Shown piece after piece: positions 60,342-64,000 of a DNA stretch of 64,000 nt. The notes under the pieces were generated by a model. The model searched no databases. It was not told the DNA's origin and saw nothing but the letters and a program-made list of their open reading frames with translations. The stretch is taken from contig NZ_SCNV01000020.1 of assembly GCF_005503145.1 (NCBI RefSeq), positions 61,482-125,481 of the forward strand. The letters run 5' to 3'. A program made the translations under genes and the position numbers. Every line of letters starts with the position of its first letter. Position 1 is the first letter of the stretch. This stretch comes from Burkholderia sp. 4M9327F10. Lineage in GTDB: Bacteria; Pseudomonadota; Gammaproteobacteria; Burkholderiales; Burkholderiaceae.

Positions 60342-62420
60342 TCAAGCGCGCTCGACTTCGACGAGGCAGTCGTAGAAGGTAGCCGAGCCGCCTAAATCGG
60401 TCAGGGCCTGACTCGTCACCTGATTCGCGTTGCAGCCGTCGGCAGCAAGCTTCTTCCACCAGATGGACAGGCCGACCACGAGACCCTCGCGCGCCTTGTC
60501 GGTGACGCGCGCGCGTGCCTGCATCGAGCCGCGATCGTTAAAGATACGTACCAGATCGCCGTCTATCACCCCGCGAACCCGCGCATCGGCGGGGTGAATA
60601 TCGAGATGAGGCTCGCCTTCCGTCGAACGCAAACTCTCCACGTTGACGAAGGTACTGTTCAGGAAATTACGGGCCGGCGGCGAGATCATCGCCAGCGGAT
60701 AACGGGCTGCCAGTTCCGGGTCGCCGTCGGCAGATTCATGGGGCGGCAAATAGTCGGGTAACGGATCGAGCCCTTGCTGTGCCAGGCGCTCGCTGAAAAA
60801 CTCGCACTTGCCTGACGGCGTGCGAAACCCTCCTTCCGCAAACGGAGCGTCGGGCAGATTCAGTTTCACCCACCCGGTTCGCTTCAACGACTCCCAGTCG
60901 GTACCGCCAAAGACCGGGTCGTCCCAGCGTACTGCTTGCGCCGCCACGGTCTCGTCGCTCTCGAACAGCGCGGGCTCCTGCAGGTTCATATGACGGGCGA
61001 TGCCGCGGAAAATTTCAGTGTTGGGCCGGGCCTCGCCCACCGGCTGGATTGCCGGCAGGTTCACCATCACGTGGGTGTGACCATAGGACTTGTGCAGATC
61101 GAGGTGTTCGAGTTGGGTGGTCGCGGGGAGCAGAAGATCGGCGTAGTCGGCGGTATCGGTCTGGAAATGTTCAAGGACGATCGTAAACAGATCCTCTCGC
61201 GCAAAGCCCGCAGCAACCCGCGCCGAGTCTGGCGCAACCGCGACAGGATTCGAGTTATAGACGATCACCGCCTCGACTTTGGGACCGAATTGCGCGTCGC
61301 CGGGATGCAGCAAAGCATTGCCGATCTCGTTCATATTGATGACGCGCGGAGTCTTGGCGGGCCACCCGGGGATCAAGTCGGGACGTTGCAATGCGTGAGA
61401 ATCAACCGGCGCCCATCCCGACGAGGACAGCAAGGCCCCGCCGGACCGCTCACGCCAGGCGCCGGTCAGCGACGGCAGACAAGCGATCGCGCGGACCGCG
61501 TTGCCTCCGCCGCGCACTCGCTGCAAGCCGTAATTCATGCGAATCGCGGCCTTGCGGGTTCCGCCGTACAGGCGGGCAAGGTCGACAATCGTTTGTGCGT
61601 CGATCCCACAGATTTGTGCGACACGCGCGGGCGTGTACGTAAGCGCACGAGCCTTTAGCGCCTCGAAACCCAGCGTATGGTCGGCGATATAGGCGTAATC
61701 GAGCAGATCTTCCGTGATCAGCACATGCATCATCCCGAGCGCAAGTGCCCCGTCAGTGCCCGGCTTGATGGCCATATGCTGATGGCATTTTTCCGCTGTC
61801 AACGAGCGATACGGATCGATGGCGATAAGGCGCGCGCCGTGACGCTTGGCCTCCTGCGCACGGGTCCAGAAGTGCAGATTCGACGCAATCGGATTCGAGC
61901 CCCAGATCAGGATGAGTTCGCTTTCGGCAAAGAACTCCGTGAGCATGCCAAGACTGGCGCCATAGGTGTATTTGAGGCCAGCGGCGCCGGCTGCCGCGCA
62001 AATCGTACGGTCGAGTTGGGACGCGCCGATCTTGTGGAAGAACCGCTGGGCAATGCTGTCGCCTTGTACGAGACCCATCGTGCCCGCATAGCTGTAAGGA
62101 ACGATCGCCTCAGGCGCGCGAGCCGCGATCTCCGTTAGGCGCGTCGCCGCCAGTTGCAACGCCTCGTCCCAACCGATCGGCTCGAAGCGGCCCTCGCCCT
62201 TTGCGCCGACGCGGCGCATCGGGGTTGTCAGACGGCGCGGATGATGGACACGTTCTGCGTAGCGGCTAACCTTGGTGCACAAGACGCCTTGGGTCGGTGG
62301 ATGATCAGGATCTCCTGTCACCTTGACCGCCCGCCCATTCTCGACGGTGACGCGCATCGCGCAGGTATCCGGGCAGTCGTGCGGACAAACTGCGCGGGCG
62401 AATTCGATCGGGGCATTCAT
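60342..62420 (-). CDS. Molybdopterin-dependent oxidoreductase
   Basis: This 692-residue COG0243-type (DMSO-reductase family) protein has a [4Fe-4S] site at Cys12, Cys16, Cys20 and Cys48, then molybdopterin-binding domains (IWGSNPIASNLHFW, the molydop-binding tail with NFLNSTFVN and the ending near TFYDCLVEVERA). There is no Tat signal, so it is cytoplasmic. No subunit or chaperone partner gene lies next to it. Its substrate is unknown. The start is ATG 62420; the ribosome site is weak. Confidence 0.88.
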   Translation of the reverse strand: MNAPIEFARAVCPHDCPDTCAMRVTVENGRAVKVTGDPDHPPTQGVLCTKVSRYAERVHHPRRLTTPMRRVGAKGEGRFEPIGWDEALQLAATRLTEIAARAPEAIVPYSYAGTMGLVQGDSIAQRFFHKIGASQLDRTICAAAGAAGLKYTYGASLGMLTEFFAESELILIWGSNPIASNLHFWTRAQEAKRHGARLIAIDPYRSLTAEKCHQHMAIKPGTDGALALGMMHVLITEDLLDYAYIADHTLGFEALKARALTYTPARVAQICGIDAQTIVDLARLYGGTRKAAIRMNYGLQRVRGGGNAVRAIACLPSLTGAWRERSGGALLSSSGWAPVDSHALQRPDLIPGWPAKTPRVINMNEIGNALLHPGDAQFGPKVEAVIVYNSNPVAVAPDSARVAAGFAREDLFTIVLEHFQTDTADYADLLLPATTQLEHLDLHKSYGHTHVMVNLPAIQPVGEARPNTEIFRGIARHMNLQEPALFESDETVAAQAVRWDDPVFGGTDWESLKRTGWVKLNLPDAPFAEGGFRTPSGKCEFFSERLAQQGLDPLPDYLPPHESADGDPELAARYPLAMISPPARNFLNSTFVNVESLRSTEGEPHLDIHPADARVRGVIDGDLVRIFNDRGSMQARARVTDKAREGLVVGLSIWWKKLAADGCNANQVTSQALTDLGGSATFYDCLVEVERA

Positions 62421-62594
62421 TAAGGCGATCCGTGAAAGGACGATTTGTCGCAAATTGTGATTTTATTACGTCCCAATCGCATGCATGCAGCCACACCGCC
62501 AAAATTGCGGGTGGGCGTAGAATTGAACGCACGATTACCGAGCCCGGGCAAAGATGCCTCGAGCAATTCAATGCACAGCGAAGTACACCTCACC

Positions 62595-63788
62595 ATGAAA
62601 CTGATCCCCGAAATCCAGGCCGCTCAAGGCGAGATACAAACCCTCCGACGAACGATTCACGCCCACCCAGAACTGCGTTACGAAGAAACTCAGACATCCG
62701 ACCTGGTCGCGAAGAGTTTGAGCGACTGGGGTATCGAGGTGCATCGTGGGCTCGGCAAAACCGGGGTTGTGGGCATTCTGAAGCGTGGCAGCAGCGAGCG
62801 GGCAATAGGCCTGAGGGCCGACATGGACGCCCTGCCGATCCACGAATTGAACAGCTTCGAGCATCGTTCACGCCACGAAGGAAAAATGCATGCGTGTGGG
62901 CATGATGGCCATACGGCCATGCTGCTGGGCGCAGCGCGGCATCTGGCCAGGCATGGAGAGTTCGACGGCACAATCGTGTTCATTTTCCAGCCGGCCGAAG
63001 AAGGCGGCGCGGGCGCGCAGGCGATGATCGACGACGGATTGTTTACCCGATTTCCGGTCGATGCTGTCTTTGGCATTCACAACTGGCCAGGTATGCCAGC
63101 GGGGCATTTCGGGGTAACGGAAGGCCCGATCATGGCATCGAGCAACGAATTTCGCATCGCAATCAAAGGCGTAGGCTCGCACGCGGCGATGCCGCACAAC
63201 GGACGCGATCCAGTGTTTACAGCGGTGCAGATCGCCAGTGGGTTGCAGAGCATTATCACGCGCAACAAGAAACCGCTTGATACGGCGGTGCTATCGATCA
63301 CGCAGATTCACGCCGGCGACGCAGTGAATGTGGTTCCCGACGAGGCCTGGATTGCGGGAACCGTACGAACATTCACTACGGAGACGCTCGACCTGATCGA
63401 GTCACGTATGCGCAAGATTGCGGAAAATACCGCCGCGGCATATGACTGCTCGGTGAATATCGTTTTTCATCGCAACTATCCACCGACGGTGAATAGCGTC
63501 GAAGAAACGCGTTTTGCTGCTTCCGTCATGAAAGAGGTTGTGGGTGCGGCAAACGTCGACGAGGCCGTCGAACCTACGATGGGCGCAGAAGACTTTTCGT
63601 TCATGCTGCTGGCGAAGCCGGGTTGCTACGCCTTTCTCGGTAATGGAGGGGGTGGGCACCGGGACGCTGGGCACGGTGCGGGCCCGTGCATGCTGCATAA
63701 CGCGAGTTACGACTTCAACGATGATCTCTTGCCGATTGGATCGACGTATTGGGTCAGGCTGGCGCAAAAGTTTCTCGCGCAAGCTTAG
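62595..63788 (+). CDS. M20-family amidohydrolase (aminoacylase/hippurate hydrolase type)
   Basis: This 397-residue di-metal hydrolase has the motif MHACGHDGHTAML (Cys101, His103, Asp104, His106), catalytic Glu in FQPAEEGGAGA, and the dimerisation lid GVGSHAAMPHNGRDP. The Cys metal ligand is typical of the hippurate hydrolase/IAA-amino-acid hydrolase branch. It cleaves N-acyl amino acids; the exact substrate is uncertain. ATG 62595 gives MKLIPEIQAAQGEI; the frame is open upstream. It is divergent from the molybdopterin gene. Confidence 0.9.
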   Translation: MKLIPEIQAAQGEIQTLRRTIHAHPELRYEETQTSDLVAKSLSDWGIEVHRGLGKTGVVGILKRGSSERAIGLRADMDALPIHELNSFEHRSRHEGKMHACGHDGHTAMLLGAARHLARHGEFDGTIVFIFQPAEEGGAGAQAMIDDGLFTRFPVDAVFGIHNWPGMPAGHFGVTEGPIMASSNEFRIAIKGVGSHAAMPHNGRDPVFTAVQIASGLQSIITRNKKPLDTAVLSITQIHAGDAVNVVPDEAWIAGTVRTFTTETLDLIESRMRKIAENTAAAYDCSVNIVFHRNYPPTVNSVEETRFAASVMKEVVGAANVDEAVEPTMGAEDFSFMLLAKPGCYAFLGNGGGGHRDAGHGAGPCMLHNASYDFNDDLLPIGSTYWVRLAQKFLAQA

Positions 63789-63875
63789 GCTGTGTAGATC
63801 GGTTGTTTGTGAACTCCGGGACGGGGGTGTGGTCAGTCCCGGGAATTCAACCGTTTTCCGGACGCGTAAACGCAA

Positions 63876-63901
63876 AAACCCCACCTTTTGGGGTGGGGTT
63901 T
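63876..63901 (-). terminator. rRNA operon terminator
   Basis: On the minus strand AAACCCCACC/GGTGGGGTTT (63892-63901 with 63876-63885) is followed by further Us (A run 63874-63878). It lies 16 bases beyond the 5S 3' end and may also stop the M20 transcript from the other side. Confidence 0.85.
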
Positions 63902-63917
63902 CTGTTGCTGCTAGGGA

Positions 63918-64000
63918 GCCTGACGATTACCTACTTTCACACGGGTAATCCGCACTATCATCGGCGTGGAGTCGTTTCACGGTCCTGTTCGGGATGGGAA
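63918..64000 (-). rRNA. rrf: 5S rRNA, 3' part (truncated by window end)
   Basis: The minus strand reads TTCCCATCCCGAACAGGACC through GTAGGTAATCGTCAGGC, the 3' 83 bases of a beta-proteobacterial 5S rRNA. The 5' part and the rest of the rrn operon lie beyond the window. Transcription runs leftward toward the M20 gene. Confidence 0.93.

Noticed and set aside
1..64000. Mobile elements, prophage, CRISPR or defence system
   Set aside because: All long stretches are accounted for by conserved core genes; no transposase, integrase, regular spacer array or defence-type gene was seen.

Overview
The window looks like a core-chromosome segment of a beta-proteobacterium of the Burkholderia/Paraburkholderia group. 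The grounds are high GC with long antisense ORF shadows, protein sequences that read as Burkholderiaceae orthologues, a complete dcw cell-wall/division cluster, a pilB-pilC-pilD-coaE-zapD-yacG block, a lysine/alanine-rich histone H1-like protein, and the 3' end of a beta-proteobacterial 5S rRNA at the right edge. Genus assignment is by recognition, not by a search. I saw no integrase, transposase, prophage gene, CRISPR array, toxin-antitoxin pair or defence gene.

Layout. 1-4.1 kb: the 3' part of a DUF3426 membrane protein, thiol peroxidase tpx, a PfkB-family nucleoside/sugar kinase, a glycine-zipper lipoprotein, and the histone H1-like gene on the minus strand. 4.6-9.9 kb: class I ribonucleotide reductase nrdA-nrdB (minus), with a 641-bp gap between the genes and two NrdR boxes over the nrdA promoter. 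10-16.5 kb: ampD with a small PP0621-type membrane protein, a CcsA/YpjD-like membrane protein, ffh, a purine phosphoribosyltransferase, a MarC-type protein and proS. 16.8-22.7 kb: rppH, a CNP1-like lipoprotein, proB-obgE, rpmA-rplU, ispB and tRNA-Pro(CGG). 22.9-29.8 kb: a CorC/HlyC-type protein, pilB-pilC-pilD, coaE, zapD and yacG. 30-36.3 kb: a MutT Nudix hydrolase with a DUF815 AAA+ ATPase, argJ, secA and a DciA/DUF721 protein. 36.3-55.9 kb (minus): lpxC, a peroxiredoxin and the dcw cluster, transcribed mraZ-rsmH-ftsL-ftsI-murE-murF-mraY-murD-ftsW-murG-murC-ddl-ftsQ-ftsA-ftsZ. 56-64 kb: coq7, a major porin, fadD, a molybdopterin oxidoreductase, an M20 amidohydrolase and the truncated 5S rRNA.

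How the genes work together. The dcw block makes UDP-MurNAc-pentapeptide (MurC-F, Ddl), lipid I and II (MraY, MurG) and the divisome (FtsL/I/W/Q/A/Z). Eight of its junctions are four-base ATGA overlaps, so translation is probably coupled. A TTGACC-N17-TAAAGT promoter followed by four GTG repeats at 10-bp spacing upstream of mraZ is a convincing MraZ operator. SecA and Ffh cover protein export. PilB/C/D are the motor, platform and peptidase of type IV pili, with no pilin gene here.

The content is mostly housekeeping and I found no clearly undescribed system. The points most worth checking are regulatory or family-level: the NrdR box pair and structured nrdA leader, the Glu-ligand/Tyr-radical mix in NrdB, the conserved but uncharacterised DUF815 ATPase, the 5'-end hairpin of the porin mRNA, palindromes in the obgE, secA and mraZ upstream regions, and a possible dispersed repeat after tpx.
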